From Eledone cirrhosa (lineage: Eukaryota; Mollusca; Cephalopoda; Octopoda; Eledonidae): DNA of 64,000 nucleotides. Shown here in pieces: positions 32,914 through 45,480 of this stretch; position 1 is the first letter of the stretch, and each line of letters starts with the position of its first letter. The notes beneath the pieces are model-generated. The model was not told the origin of the DNA, did no database searches, and was given only the letters and a program-made list of their open reading frames with translations. The translations under genes were made by a program, and so were the position numbers. The stretch covers positions 185,238,962 to 185,302,961 of the forward strand of contig OZ024743.1 of NCBI GenBank assembly GCA_964016885.1. The letters run 5' to 3'.

Positions 32914-33155
32914 AACCCTTTCGTTACTATATTTTTAACAAAATACTTTGTATTCTAATTCATTAATAAAGAATTTGGTAAGTATTTACTAAAATTATAA
33001 TTTCATTAAAAGGGTATTTGTAACATAACAAAATGTTTTTATATAAAATCATGTTGAAAGTTTAAATTTATGTAAGAACCATTTAAAATGGGTTGTTTTA
33101 TTTCATAGAAGTAGAGGCAGGTTTAGGTGGATTGGTATCAAAAGGGTTGTTAAAT
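32914..33155. mobile_element. Probable piggyBac-derived MITE
   Basis: The left end TTAACCCTTTCGTTACTATA is nearly the terminal sequence of the piggyBac at 55330-58649 (TTAACCCTTTCGTTACCATA). A weaker inverse end (GGTATCAAAAGGGTTGTTAA) lies at about 33131-33150. Internal sequence is AT-rich without coding signal. Confidence 0.65.
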
Positions 33156-33414
33156 AAATCAACATTTAAATAAACTATGACTGAAGCAATATAATTTAGA
33201 ATAAGATAAAATACTTATTACAGCCATTCATAATAATGAAACAATGTCTATATTAATAGTAACAACAGTAATAACAATCTTTTAAATACTAGAAAATGTT
33301 GGACTAAAATTGATTTTTATTCATTACATATCACCAACTACTGTCATCAAAATTGTATTCACTGACTCTTGACAAAATTCAAGTAGGCTTTTGTTTAAAC
33401 AAAAACACGAAATA

Positions 33415-33735
33415 TGCTTAAAGCATGGCCTGGACGGTGCAGGCTTCTCTTCCTAGCTTGAGCGAATGGGGCTGGACTGAGAGAACAACAAAAGGTCAGA
33501 TGGCATGACATTCTCCCTATTCCATGGGTATAGGCCCCTCATCTGGGATGCCACATATTGCGACACCTACTCTAGTCGCAACCTGGTGTGTTCGCCTTCT
33601 GATGTTGGTAAAATAAAGTACCAACATCAGAAGGATGAAAGGCAAAGTTGATCTTGGCAGGATTTGAAACCAGAATGTAAAGGGTCAGAACAAATTATTG
33701 TACTGCACTTATGACTGAGACAATCCACCACTTTC
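33415..33735. mobile_element. LINE scrap followed by a reverse SINE piece
   Basis: 33415-33600 is GC-richer and reads like a retroelement frame with frameshifts (MPHIATPTLVATWCVRLLM on the plus strand). 33602-33735 is a reverse SINE part (AAAATAAAGTACCA, GATGAAAGGCAAAGTTGA, GATTTGAAACCAGAATG). Confidence 0.5.
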
Positions 33736-33999
33736 ATCAATTTATTAATGATAACCAATATTCCCAAGAAATGAAAGTTGTGCAATTTGCTTTATTCATT
33801 TCTGTATAACTCTTATACAACTGATGCAGTAGTCATTCTTTTGAATATTTTCCAAATAATTTCAACTCACTGATGATGCAACAAAATAACAGCATAATAT
33901 ATGATCCAATGGATGTGATGTTAATGAGCATTAACACCGAAGCATGGATGAGCTCACTGTTGTGTACTGCGCTGGTATTGTCATGGAATGCACATGGAG

Positions 34000-34225
34000 G
34001 ATAATCATTAGGTAAAGAAGTACCAGGAGTTCCTAGTGGAAGGAAACTACTGTTGAGTGAGACCAAGGAAAACCTGGGCGAAAGTTGTGAGAGCTGATCT
34101 CAAAATGCTGAGGTGCTCTAGGGAAGTGACAAAAGAATGTAATATGTGGAAGGAATCTGTGCTGGAAAAGACCCGTCCAACCCATGTAGGAATGGAAAAC
34201 CAGACATAAAAAAGATGAAGACGAT
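34000..34225 (+). mobile_element. LINE 3' end fragment
   Basis: AGACCAAGGAAAACCTGGGC, GAGAGCTGATCTCAAAATGC and GACCCGTCCAACCCATGTAG match the same blocks at 44900-45040 (AAACCAAGGAAGACCTGGGC, GACCCATCCAACCCATGCAA). The tail AAAAAGATGAAGACGATGG is a degenerate (GAT)n. Confidence 0.75.
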
Positions 34226-34753
34226 GGCAGTGATGACAAAGCCAACAGTATTTGCAGTAAGATATGAATAGAAATTGTTTAACAATAATTTCAAGTTGTT
34301 TAGATCCAATTCATCTTTAACCCAACAAACCTATGATCCAAGGCATTCCAGATGTGACCATCGGATTTTTGTCCTAGACACAAAGAACACAAAATCACAT
34401 TAGTGAATGAGTCCCTTTTCTATAAGATAGTAAGTAGGATGTAATTTGAAGATCACTTAGTTACTATTTCTAGAAACTGAAGTGACCACATAGAGGCTCC
34501 TTCCTTGGTTTGTAATTCCAAGAGATAATAAAAGACCAGTTAATAACAAGCTTTCACTCAACAGTTTTAACATTTTTTTTTACCTTACAGGCCAACACTA
34601 AAGTTAATTTCTTTGAAAATATTAAAGGATGTTGTTGCCAAGAACACAGGAACGAGGCTCAAGAAAATTAAAAAACCCAATATTCAGCAACAGATCAGTA
34701 ATATCCTCTAGCTTGTGTGTGGCTGTAGAAGATCTAGTTTTATGGCAGGAAGC

Positions 34754-34849
34754 AGCTAAGAGATAAATCTCCTTGTGGAAAGGATGTCATATAATCAAGT
34801 AGCTTAGAGATAAATCTCCATGTGGATAGGATGCCGTATAATTAAGTAG
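34754..34849. repeat. Two-copy tandem repeat, about 48 bp
   Basis: AGCTAAGAGATAAATCTCC...GATGTCATATAATCAAGT is followed at once by AGCTTAGAGATAAATCTCC...GATGCCGTATAATTAAGT. Confidence 0.8.
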
Positions 34850-35127
34850 CTGTATTGGTAAGTAAGTGAATTGAGGCTCTGTTGAAAACCATGTAAACTC
34901 ATGACCCATGAGCAGATAGTTCAATACTTACCTTATCCACTTGGTTCTCTTGCCTCTATGATGCTTCAGTGCTAATAGTAATGAAACAATTAATGACCTC
35001 TAATAATACTGAAATAATCAGTAACTGTTAATAGTCATAAAATAATGATCATATACTCAAATATAAGCTGGCCCCCATTTTATGTCAGAGAAATGGGCAA
35101 AAATCCAAACTCCGTTTATAAGCCGAA

Positions 35128-35385
35128 GGGCATCAACCTGTAGGAAGCTTGTCAAATAAAGGGTTGAAAAGACTCTTCAGCTATGTCAAAAACACGTCAA
35201 CATTTCTAGTGCTGGTGCCATGATAAAAGGTATCGTGTACTCTGTAGAGTGCAGACATATGTAAGCAAGATATGGCCTCCAGTCCAATTGAGAGGTCTGT
35301 GACTCCAATGAAGTACTGACTTGATCTATGACGACCCATTTAAACCTTGCTAGCAAGGAAAGCAGACATTAAATGATGATGATGA
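35128..35385 (+). mobile_element. SINE-like repeat with (GAT)n tail
   Basis: GTAGGAAGCTTGTCAAATAA, GTGCTGGTGCCATGATAAAA, AATGAAGTACTGACTTGATC and AAGCAGACATTAAATGATGA end in a GATGATGA tail. The same series is at 42425-42720, with a relative at 37580-37950. No protein signal. Confidence 0.65.
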
Positions 35386-35794
35386 ATACAAAAAGTATGC
35401 TAACAGAGAGAACAGATGTTAAATTATGATGATGATAAAACTTTCTGTTTATGTAGTTTCTTTTTTCCTTCTTTCCCCTTCCAAATTCCTTTCCATCTCG
35501 GTGAGACAACCTCTAAATGGAAACATCACAATAACATACTATGGAACCTCTTTTTATGGAAGGGAAGAGAGAGCTAACACAGTGCCCTGTTTAGCACCAC
35601 CACCTCATTCTTGGATGCCTTTAGCAGAATTTACTCCACTGCAGGTAATCGGACCTGATCCCCAGGTTTTCCCTTTCCTATGCAAACATTGGTCTGTAGA
35701 TGTTCAATCTGTGTGTCAGCCACATCAATCTCAACAAGTTTCAACAGAAGTGAAATACTGTGTATATAGGCTACTTCGTGTTTATTATTAAACA

Positions 35795-35984
35795 GGGCGG
35801 GGGATTGGCAGTATCGGTAGAGGGTCGGACGTCATGGTTTGACGCATAGAGTTACGGCCCTTTCCATTCTAAGTTCAAATCCCGCCGAGGTCAACTTTAC
35901 CTTTCATCCTTACGGGGTCGATAAAATAAAGTACCAGTAATGTACTGGGTAATTGCTGGCCTTGTGCCAAAAGTAGAAACAATT
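35795..35984 (+). mobile_element. tRNA-derived SINE, near full length
   Basis: GGGCGGGGGATTGGCAGTAT head, TTCAAATCCCGCCGAGG, GATAAAATAAAGTACCAGTA and tail GGCCTTGTGCCAAAAGTAG. Confidence 0.92.
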
Positions 35985-36655
35985 ATTAAATTAATAAAAA
36001 TATCAATCACTAGTTAAAAATATATATTAATGACAAATGCACTAGGCTTAATTATCATATGATTTTGCTCTGTACTGTGTTAAATTGGAGAATTTGATAA
36101 AAATAGACTACTTTCTGGAGCAAGTGAAAAAAAAAGATTTGACTAGAATTTAGTTATTAATTTGTTTATTGATTTTGTAAAAACAAAAACCAAATCATCT
36201 TTTGTACAAATTTGTTCAAAACAAAAAAGAAGTGAAATACAAATAACATTGGCAGTCATTTTTCATTTTTCAGTCTAGAGTGGACAACATTCAAGAAATT
36301 TTCAATGTAGTTTGATTTCATGAAAAAAAATGAGTATAATTTTAGAAATATATCCTTTGAGAATTATGCTAATCCATAATGATTATGTTAGATGATAATC
36401 AATTTTGTCTTAGTTACTGTTGAAAGCAATTGACATAAAATAGACTGGCTTGCGCTATTAATTCTGAATCCGATGCAAAGATAAGCTCATTGGTTGCTTT
36501 TAATGAATATACTGTTACAGAACAATATGATTTTTATTAAGACAAAGTACTGATAATAATTGATAAAACACATTTAATAATATTATGTAAGTCAAGTTTT
36601 AGAATATTAACATGTGACTAGAATCTACAGTGAATACTCAATGGTATTATTTATC
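35985..36655. other. No recognised feature
   Basis: AT-rich unique-looking DNA with no coding signal. Confidence 0.6.
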
Positions 36656-36659
36656 ATTT

Positions 36660-37048
36660 TAATCATCATTTCATTTCATTTTACGTCCGCTTTTTCCTGC
36701 TTGCAAGGGTGGGACAGGAACTGATTCTGGCTTGATTTCTACGGCTGGATGCCCTTCCTAACACCAACCTCATTTACAGTGAGTGCTGAGTGCTTTTTTT
36801 CGTGGCGCCTACATGTCCACTTTACAGTCTGGGCTGGGTGCTTTTTTGCCGTGGCACCTCCACAACCCATTTGCAGTGGAATGATAGGGATCCCAGTCCC
36901 TATTATCTCATTTCTACAGCTGAGTAAACTGGAGCAATGTGAAATAAAGTGTCTTGTTCAAGGAAACAACACATCACCCGGTCTGAGAATTGAACTCACA
37001 GCCTTTTGATTGCAAGGCTAATGCTCTAACCACTAAGCCATGTGCCTC
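36660..37048 (-). mobile_element. tRNA-headed SINE with LINE-type 3' tail
   Basis: Read on the minus strand, it begins with a tRNA-like head: GGAGGCACATGGCTTAGTGG (box A), an anticodon-arm-like CCTTGCAATCAAAAGG, and box B GAGTTCAATTCTCA. The central part contains TTTCACATTGCTCCAGTTTA. The 3' part is the module shared with RTE-like LINEs and the tail ends near (ATG)n. The head looks most like a tRNA with a GCA (Cys) loop, tentatively. Confidence 0.88.
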
Positions 37049-37099
37049 CTTAATATAGATAAAATATATTTAAGTATTCTGTTATGTTGATGACTTTGG

Positions 37100-38500
37100 T
37101 TTCGAATTGTGTCTAACTGTAAAATGTAAATTATTATCTTTCAAAAAGTTACAAGCTGTCACTTTCTGTGTCTCTAATTTATTGCAAGGGATGATTTTAG
37201 AAATTTAAGAGAATCTGCTACACATATATCATCAGAAATGTATTTGATAAATATATTTTGTTCTTTTTTTTATCTCATACATTGGAAAATATCTGAGTAA
37301 TGCAAATTGAAATTTAAATAAAATCCTGTGTAAGTTGCTTTAGAACACATATTTATGCTGGTATTGTCATGTGATGTGTCAGGAGAGTGAGAGTTGTATA
37401 AAAAAAATGCTGATCATTTGAGATGGTTGGAACCTGTGTAAGAGGGATATCAAGGAACACATAGGATGAAGTTGTGAAGACCAACTTCAAGAAACTGAAC
37501 ATCAAGCTGAATGGTGATATGCCATTATACAAAAGACACATCCACCAGTACAAGAACTGCAACACTAAAAGTAATCATGGTGACAGACAGGAGACTACAG
37601 AGTTTGACAACCGACATTGAACAGAGACAATATAGGATTGGAAAGGACTCTAGTACAAAATACACCCAGTACATCTTGTGTTGGTACCACAATAAAATGC
37701 AGCCTGACCATTTTGTAAAGTGGTAGCGCTGGTGTCACAAAAATCATACATGTGCTTATGTCATAAAAAACGCATCCAATACATCCTGTCCTGTAAGGTG
37801 GTTGACAACCAGTTATAGTAACCATGCCAAATATGAAACGTAATGCACAAGATTGGTCACTCTAACCCATCTCATCTCAGATTGTGAAAGCCCTTGTGTA
37901 GCCCATGTAAGTGTGGAAAAGAGACACAAAGTGATGATGATGATAATGACAAACCTCTGTAATTACTTCACAGAGAAACGGTTTCTTTTTCTGATAGAAA
38001 ATATAGATGGGTTAATTTGGGAAAAATGCCCATAAGTATATACAAGAATGAAAGTAAACTTCAGATATCTAAAGTAAGAGTTACACTTTAATGTTGAAGA
38101 ATTTGATGAATTTAAAATGACAGATGACAGTGGAAACTTTCAACAATTGTGTTTTCATATCTCTATAAAAGGGATGTATATAAAAGAACATACAATATGT
38201 TTATGAATAATATACATATGAGAGTCTTGCTATTTTAAACTGTGATCATGTCACAGCTATTTTAATAGCCAGTGAGAATGCCAGACATGTTTCCGGAGTT
38301 TTATCCTTTTTTAAAGACGTTTTCTCACTCTATATATTGGCACAAGAATAAACTAAAGCCTATATAGTTTTTGCATAGGAAACACTGGCTGGGGATGCTC
38401 ATTTGCATATAGTACAAATAAAACATCAGCTGGAAATGTTCATTTGCATATAGAGTGAACTTGACTGACTCGATACTGTAAAAACTAAAAATACTACAAA
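37100..38500. other. Diverged repeat relics, no gene
   Basis: 37580-37950 is a relative of the (GAT)n-tailed repeat at 35128-35385 (ATACACCCAGTACATCTTG, ACCCATCTCATCTCAGATTG, ending GATGATGATGATAATGAC). Other parts are unassigned AT-rich DNA. Confidence 0.45.
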
Positions 38501-38504
38501 AACT

Positions 38505-38620
38505 AAACTGATGGTGGTGGTGATGATAGTGGTTGTGATAATGATGGTGATGATGACGATAACAACGATGACAAAGATGGTGTTGTTGGTGGTGGAAATG
38601 ATGATGATGATGATGACTAA
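38505..38620. repeat. (GAT)n/(GGT)n-rich tract
   Basis: Irregular GATGAT, GGTGGT and GTTGTTGGT runs. On the minus strand they produce a false His-rich frame. Confidence 0.8.
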
Positions 38621-39396
38621 TCATGGCAGCATTGCTATCAATAATGATCATTGATTGGCATGTTGTCTTATTTATCAAAATAACATCATGTTCATTTTCA
38701 AGTGTTATATTTTAATGGCATGGCCTGTCACATACAGTGGAGGAGTTGATATCATGTATTTATGAACTGCAATATATAACTTCCATAAATGTCTCCCAGA
38801 TCAGTTTGTCTCCATCAAAAAATGTTCTCTCCACATACAAACACAGTTGCCACAGGATCAGAGTTTGATTAAAACCAATTGACACCCTAACCATAGTCTA
38901 ATAATGATGTTCCCCTCAGCATTAAGATATGAATGCTAAATGATAAAAATATATTAAATAAGACCTGTTTTAATTCGATGTATTTAATAGCAAAGGAAAT
39001 TATTAACTTGTTGCTTGAACAGAAAAAAATTGCAAATTACACATTTTCGCTGATTTATGAACAAAAATTCTATAATTTACCATTTGCACCATGGTAAGTC
39101 GAGGGCTGGATTAACTGTTAAGAAAAATAAGCTCACGGTTAGGGCACCAAGGGAAGAGATGCACCAGTTTATTCAAAATAAATGTATGTCATTTCCTCCT
39201 CACCCCACCTCTCCCTCATGTTTTTTGCAAATTTTATATATGATGAGGAGGAGCACCATAATCTTTTAGAGCCTCCAAAGGATTTAATCTGGTTTCTGGG
39301 TAAATTTGACAAAATCTCTCAAGTGTCTCCTTTCTTTTGGTGCTCTAAGTATGAGCTTATATTGTTGAATGGTTAATCCAAGCCTGCACAGAATGC

Positions 39397-40708
39397 ATCA
39401 TCATCATCATCATCATCGTTTAACGTCCATGTTCCACGCTTGCATGGGTTTGGACGGGGGTAGTCCCACTTGAGGCAAGAGTGGTTGTCTTGCTCGCATA
39501 GGACTGTCTGGCTTGATTTCTACAGCTGGATGCCCTTCCTAACACCAACCACATTTACAGTGTGGGGCTGGGAGGTTTTTACCGTGTTGCCTACACGGCC
39601 ACATTACAGCATGGAGTGTGTTTTTTTGTCGTGACACCTACACGATCTCATTTGTTTCGGCCTGGATGTTGTGGCACCAACATAACTTTACATTGAAAGG
39701 GGCGGTGTGGATGGGATGGGGGTGGTGGGACGGGGGTGTATTTTGTTAGAGATGCCTACTGACTGTAGTAGGTTTTACTTTGTATTTAGGTAAGGCGGGT
39801 CTTCTCTATTACTGAGTACTGCCAAAGGTCTCGGTCCAGTGACATTGTCTTGGTGAGGTGTAAGTGTGTGAGGTCGGAGTTTATCAGCTCGTCCCAGGTT
39901 TTTCTGGGTCTGCCTACTCCGTGGTTACCATCTATCTTTATTGCCCTGCACTTTGTTATACAGCTGTCGTCTTTCATGCGCATCACGTGACCATACCAAC
40001 GTAGCCTTCTCTCGAGTAAACAACATCTGATCCCTCTTATTTCTAATTTTTTCCTTAGTTCGTTTATGCTTTGCCGTTCACGTATATTACTATTACACAT
40101 CCAGCGGAGCATGCAAGCTTCGTTCCTCTCTAGTCTGCGTATATCCTCTGCACACAATGCCCAGGTCTCACTGCCATGCAACATTGCTGTTCGTATGCAG
40201 GCATCATACAACCTGCCTTTCATTTTTAGCGGCTAATAGTGGTATAAGCTCTCTGAACTTTTTCGATCCAGTTCTGACTCTAGCTACTGTACTTTCAGAG
40301 CACCCTCCCCCACTGCTGATTTTGTCACCCAGGTAACGGAAGCTGTCCACTATTTCTATAGAACCCTCTGCGCAATTGAAAGAGCTAGTATTCTGTGGGC
40401 ACTTGCTGCTACTTATTGCACCAGAGCACCAGCCACATGTAAAATCTGTGTTCTTAGTTAGCTTACCTGTGATCCCACTACATCTTTTATGCACCCATAC
40501 TTTGCATTTGGGACATAAAATGGAGTTTCTACCTACGCCTTTCCTACACACTGAGCATGGCCATTTCCCGGAAGGGACCGGCGCCTTATTTTCTTTCCTA
40601 CAAACTAGAACTTTAGTCTTAGCCAGGTTAATTTTAAGGCCTTTTGATTCTAGGCCGTGCTTCCATGTTTGGAATTTCTTCTCTAGCTCGGCCATTGATT
40701 CAGCTATG
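39397..40708 (-). mobile_element. RTE-like LINE, 5'-truncated
   Basis: The (ATG)n tail is at 39397-39415. A 3' UTR with GGATGCCCTTCCTAACACCA follows. Coding parts are 39786-40223 (GSETWALCAEDIRRLERNEA, RWYGHVMRMKDDSCI) and 40204-40695 (AELEKKFQTWKHGLESKGLK, CSVCRKGVGRNSILCPKCKV, FTCGWC), overlapping by a frameshift. It is truncated just 3' of the RT YADD motif. The PHD-like Cys/His set is fully kept. Confidence 0.88.
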
Positions 40709-41014
40709 TCTACATATGTCTACATATATATATATATACTTATCTTTGGGCCATCATGGAACTCTCATGGTCTCAGTCCAGGTTTTTATACAATCTATCA
40801 AAGATCAACATACAGCAACAGAAACGGTAGTTGTACTTTGTAATGCACAGTTATTTATATTTTACCATTAAAAAGAATACTTAAATTTAACCTAATGTAT
40901 TGGGTAATGACCAAAAGAATACAATTACAAATACAAACAGCCAAAAGGGGTTCCTCTCAAGGGTCTTTGGAGTAATGTTATTCAATAGAGTACATAGCTC
41001 GAAGCTGCTACTTT

Positions 41015-41330
41015 TCTGAATTGAGGGATCACATCTCCGATACTATGGGCTTGTGGTTAGAATGTCTCAGAAAAGTATCGCTGGACAGATTTTACAGCAA
41101 AAACCAACCAACAGGGGTAGACCCCAAGCAAGATGGTTGGATAATATCCATGAGTTTGGCTGGTCTCACTTGGGATTCCAGCCAAATCAATTGGAGACAG
41201 TTGCTTCTGACAGGTCTCGCTGGAAGGTGTGCTTGTAGACTCTGCTGCATGACCCTCCCAAGAATATGTGGGCAAAGAAGAAGACATCTCTAGCTGTACA
41301 CCCAAATGAAGTATTAATCTACATTGAACT
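41015..41330 (+). pseudogene. LINE C-terminal fragment
   Basis: Reads VRMSQKSIAGQILQQKPTNR, GRPQARWLDNIHEFGWSHLG and DRSRWKVCL on the plus strand. Same family as 16128-16430 in reverse. GC-richer than its neighbourhood. Confidence 0.8.
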
Positions 41331-41339
41331 ATTGCCAAA

Positions 41340-42420
41340 CTAGTGACATATACTGAATAAGATTACATGGAATTAGTAATTCACTGCATTTAATGTACTT
41401 TATTTGCAGTGAAAATTTGGTTAAGATTGCTAAATACTCATAATTGTCAACATGTATGGATTATTTATTACAAATCCAGCTTTTATATAGATAGACATAA
41501 AACAATTCTAATGTTACTATCATATAAGTATTTATCAGATGGGCTTCATATTGATTTTGTATTATTTTTTTTGTTTGTGTATAAAAGTGGTTTAAATCCT
41601 CTTAAGCTTGGAGTTTGTTGTTGTTTTTTATGATTATTATTACCATTATTATTGAACCCATTAAGCAATTTTCTTTGAAATAAAAAGCAAATAAAATATA
41701 TCTGAGTGAAGGCAAATTCATAATCATTTAGAGTATCTAAAAGTGAGTGCTTTACATCTATTTTTCTATCAAAGTCTGTGGTGGTTGATTTTACAAATCT
41801 ATATAGTTATATAATTTTTTTTTTTGTATTTTTTGTCAGGTAGATTAACAAATAAGAATACAGGACATTGATTCAATACATAAAACAGGGACTGGTAGAG
41901 TTTAAAATAATGAGTTTTGGTTCTGAAGCCCAGCAACATTTGGGACAATATCCTACTATGTATTTATATGTGTCAGTCAATGTGGGCATGCATCAATGGC
42001 CCCAGTACATGACATACACTGAAACTCTAACATCACCAAAAGGAAATAAGTCTTTGCAAGGAAATGAAGGAAAAAGATAATGAAAACCACAAATAAAAAA
42101 GAAAAAAAACTCTGGCACATCTGTGTCCCTGCCCACATTTTTAGAACTCACCCCTGCCCTCCTACTCATCTCCCTGTCAAATCCCACCACACTTGCTATA
42201 CATCCATAGCATCATATTTATCTTTCTCTTCCTCTTCCTCCCCACCTCTGCAGAGCAGAGAGGGTCCTTCAACTGAGACTATAACTGACAACCTCTATGC
42301 TGATGCCATGAAAATACACCCTGCTAGGTGGTTAGTGAACAAAGAGCATCTTGCTGTAGAAACCACATAAAAAAAGGTTGAGAGGACATTCAGTTGTGCT
42401 AACTGTGCCGCAACCACTCT
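41340..42420. other. No recognised feature
   Basis: AT-rich DNA, poly-T runs near 41560 and 41815. No supported gene. Confidence 0.6.
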
Positions 42421-42424
42421 AATG

Positions 42425-42720
42425 TTGGTAATCTATAGGATAAATGCACCAAGTACATGCTGCAAAGTGTTTGGTGATAGGAAAGGCATCCAGCCATAGA
42501 AAGCTTGCAAAACAAAGGTTGAGAGAAGTATTGACAATCTCTCTTGTGCTGGTGTCATGATAAAATGCATTTGGTTGATCATGTGACTGTATGCAAATGA
42601 GATACTGATCCCGGCTTGTCTGGGAGGTCAGTAGTCATGCTTCAGTACACACCCAGTCTGTGAAAACCGTCCAGCCTTTGCTAACAAGAAAAGCAGACAT
42701 TAAATGATGTTGATGATGAA
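42425..42720 (+). mobile_element. SINE-like repeat with (GAT)n tail
   Basis: ATGCACCAAGTACATGCTGC, GAAAGGCATCCAGCCATAGA, GCTGGTGTCATGATAAAATG and AAGCAGACATTAAATGATGT, ending GATGATGAA. Same series as 35128-35385. Confidence 0.7.
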
Positions 42721-43244
42721 GACACATGTCCCTGACATATGTTATATCAGTGAAACAACATGCAACAGGCACTTTGTAGATAATCTGTTTATTCTAATCA
42801 GAGAGAAATTGTTTCCAGTTTAATCAATGCTATCTATTTTCTGAGGAGTTGCAATGCTCAAGAAAATAAAAGGTTGGCTTTTTGCCAGCAGAAGTCATGA
42901 GTTTCTATTGCAGCATCAGTAATAAAGTAAATTGTAAAAAATGCATGCCTTTGGTAGGTCATGGAAGGTGTATGGCAAGCATGCATTGAGGCAAAGAGAG
43001 GGTGGGGAATGAGAAATAAAAGTAAAAGAAAGGGATAGTCTTCTCTTATTTTATTTTTCAGCTGAGGGTGGGTGTGTATTTATATATATGTATAGATGTG
43101 AGCATGTGTGTTTCTGTTTAAAACAAAAAAACAAAACATCCATATGAATTGTAAACAGTAACTCTCAAACTCTGCTCAGTAGATGTCTCCCCTCCTCTTC
43201 CTCCTGTAGACGTCAAATCCCACCAGAACATATGGAATACCATC

Positions 43245-43835
43245 CAGTGTGACATGCCTCAGACAGGCTAGCGCGGCAGCTCGACCAGCACTGCCTCGCA
43301 TGTTTTTGCTTAGCTTCGCAACCCCACAGCGGTACCTAGCTCAATGTCACATCCTCATTTTCAACTGGCATGCAGTTGGATAATGATAGCCAGTGAATTG
43401 GGGTTTCCCTGAGGCTCGGCCTCCAGATTTGTGAGCCACCCAAATGTTGCTGCAGATCCACCATAGACTCTTTCAGCCTTCACCCGCTACAGTGCTGGCC
43501 GCCTTCCACACCATGCTGCTCTCAACGAGGTCAGAGAGCATGGTTGCGATGTTGCAGGCTTCCCCTCCCAGCTTGAGCTGGTGGGTCTTCTGTATTACAG
43601 CATAATGCCAGAGATCTCAGTCCTGTGTCATCGCCTTTGATCTTCGTCCAGGGTATCTCCACTCCATAGCTTCCATCAACTTTGAGCACCCTGCATCTTT
43701 TTATACAGCTGTCATCCTTCATATGTATCACATGTCCAAACCAACCTAATCTCCTCTTCTGCAAACTGCATCTGTTTCCTCTTATGCCCAGTTTCACTCT
43801 CAGTTCATTTACACTTTGCTGCTCATGTACACACA
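43245..43835 (-). mobile_element. LINE fragments
   Basis: 43550-43835 is a diverged copy of the RTE-like LINE C-terminus (minus strand LGIRGNRCSLQKRRLGWFGH, VIHMKDDSCIKRCRVLKVDG). 43245-43545 is GC-richer and probably another retroelement scrap, without a clear motif. Confidence 0.6.
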
Positions 43836-44204
43836 CACACACTAATGTAGTACCCATAAAAAATTAAAAGCTTTATGGTAAAAAATATTTTGATTAATAA
43901 TTCCTTGATTACAACATTCTATGAAAAGATACTTCAATCTTCAATTTCCCTTTACCTCGTCCCTTTGTCTTTCTGACAATTGCTGTATTTCATTTTATAT
44001 TCATTTAAACCAATTACAATAATTTTATTCCACATTTTCTTTAATCATTTCCAAACATATACCCACTAAATTACAATGACCTTCTGGGCTATCCCTCTAT
44101 CTATCTATTTTCAGATTGCTATTGGGATTTGGGCTTTGCTGTTATTGTCTGAAGATAGATATATCGGCTAATATACATAAATAGATAACTATAGATTGCC
44201 TGTC

Positions 44205-44300
44205 AGACAGGTAGATAGATAGGAAGACAGACAAACATAGATAGCTAGATGGATGGATGGATGGCCAGATAGATGTTGCTGCATTTATTGTTTGAAGATA
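44205..44300. repeat. (GATA)n/(GATG)n-rich tract
   Basis: GTAGATAGATAGG, AGATGGATGGATGGATGGC and scattered GATAGATA. Confidence 0.8.
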
Positions 44301-44639
44301 GATATATACATAGGTAATTAACTATTGATAGCTGCTACAAAACTGTGTGAAGGGGATAGGTATGGAGGAAGGTATCAAATTACAATTTTTCTGTCAAAGT
44401 TAGCATAAAGTTGTCACATGACCATTTGTTTTCTTATTAAAGATATATTAATAAAATAAATTATCAAAAGTAATAAAACCCTGTTTATCACATGTATGAA
44501 AATTATAATAATAAAACATTGATTATAATTTGATTTTTAAACGTTTTAACATTGTTTTTTTTTTTACCAATGTGATAAGCAGTCTTATTATTTCTTCTGA
44601 TGATTTACTTTATTAATATATTATTCTGTAAACTATCCA

Positions 44640-44800
44640 AGCCTCTATATCTCTTTCACTCTCTTTATTCTTCTCTAGAAGAAAACAACTATATTCAAAC
44701 TTGGAGAGGAGACGGGCTCCGCCAGGTTTATACAGTCATGCCATATTAAACACTGTATGTCAATACGATACCCCTACATCTCCCCCCGGGAGTTATGGGA
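44640..44800 (+). mobile_element. SINE second-subfamily body
   Basis: CTCTTTCACTCTCTTTATTC, GACGGGCTCCGCCAGGTTTA, ACGATACCCCTACATCTCC and GGGAGTTATGGGAA match the body of the element at 5968-6235. Confidence 0.65.
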
Positions 44801-44854
44801 AATGAAATAATCCAAGACATTTATATTTATACATGTATATTGACATGTGATGCA

Positions 44855-45056
44855 TATAGATGATGATCATTGGGAGAAGTGCCAAGAAATTCGAGTAGAA
44901 GGAAGCTACAATAGTGGAAAACCAAGGAAGACCTGGGCAGAGGTTTTGAGAGCTCATCTTAAATCACTGAAGATGATGATGGACCGCAATTAATGGAAAG
45001 ATGTTGTGTTGGTAAAGACCCATCCAACCCATGCAAGCATGGAAAATCTGATGTAA

Positions 45057-45062
<6 letters not shown>
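44855..45062 (+). mobile_element. LINE 3' end fragment
   Basis: Matches 34000-34225 block by block (see CAAGGAAGACCTGGGCAGAG). Ends AAGCATGGAAAATCTGATGT before a TA/GA microsatellite. Confidence 0.75.

Positions 45063-45141
<79 letters not shown>
45060..45141. repeat. (TA)n(GA)n microsatellite
   Basis: About 40 bp of TA followed by about 40 bp of GA. Confidence 0.9.
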
Positions 45142-45480
45142 GCTCATGGCTTACTGGTTAGAGCATTGGCCTTGCAATCGAAAGGTTGTAAGTTCAATTC
45201 TCAGTCTGGGTGATGTGTTGTTTCCTTGAGCAAGACACTTTATTTCACATTGCTCCAGTTTACTCAGCTGTAGAAATGAGATGATAGGGACTGGGGTCCC
45301 TATCATTCCACTGCAAAAAAGCACCCAGCCCAGACTGTAAAGTGGATGTAAAGCACCCAGCACTCACTGTAAATGAGGTTGGTGTTAGGAAGGGCATCCA
45401 GCTATAGAAATCAAGCCAGAATCAGTTCCTGCCCCACCCTTGCAAGCAGGGAAAAGCGGACATAAAATGATGGTGATGAT
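45142..45480 (+). mobile_element. tRNA-headed SINE with LINE-type 3' tail
   Basis: GGCTCATGGCTTACTGGTTA head, CCTTGCAATCGAAAGG, box B AAGTTCAATTCTCA, the TTTCACATTGCTCCAGTTTA centre, then the LINE-shared module (TGTTAGGAAGGGCATCCAGC) and CATAAAATGATGGTGATGAT. Same family as 36660-37048. Confidence 0.9.

Noticed and set aside
36970..37040. Functional tRNA gene
   Set aside because: Boxes A and B are present, but the acceptor stem does not close and the sequence continues into a SINE body, so this is a tRNA-derived SINE head.
38325..38678. His-rich 117-codon minus-strand frame
   Set aside because: Translation of a (GAT)n/(GGT)n tract; no start context or conserved sequence.
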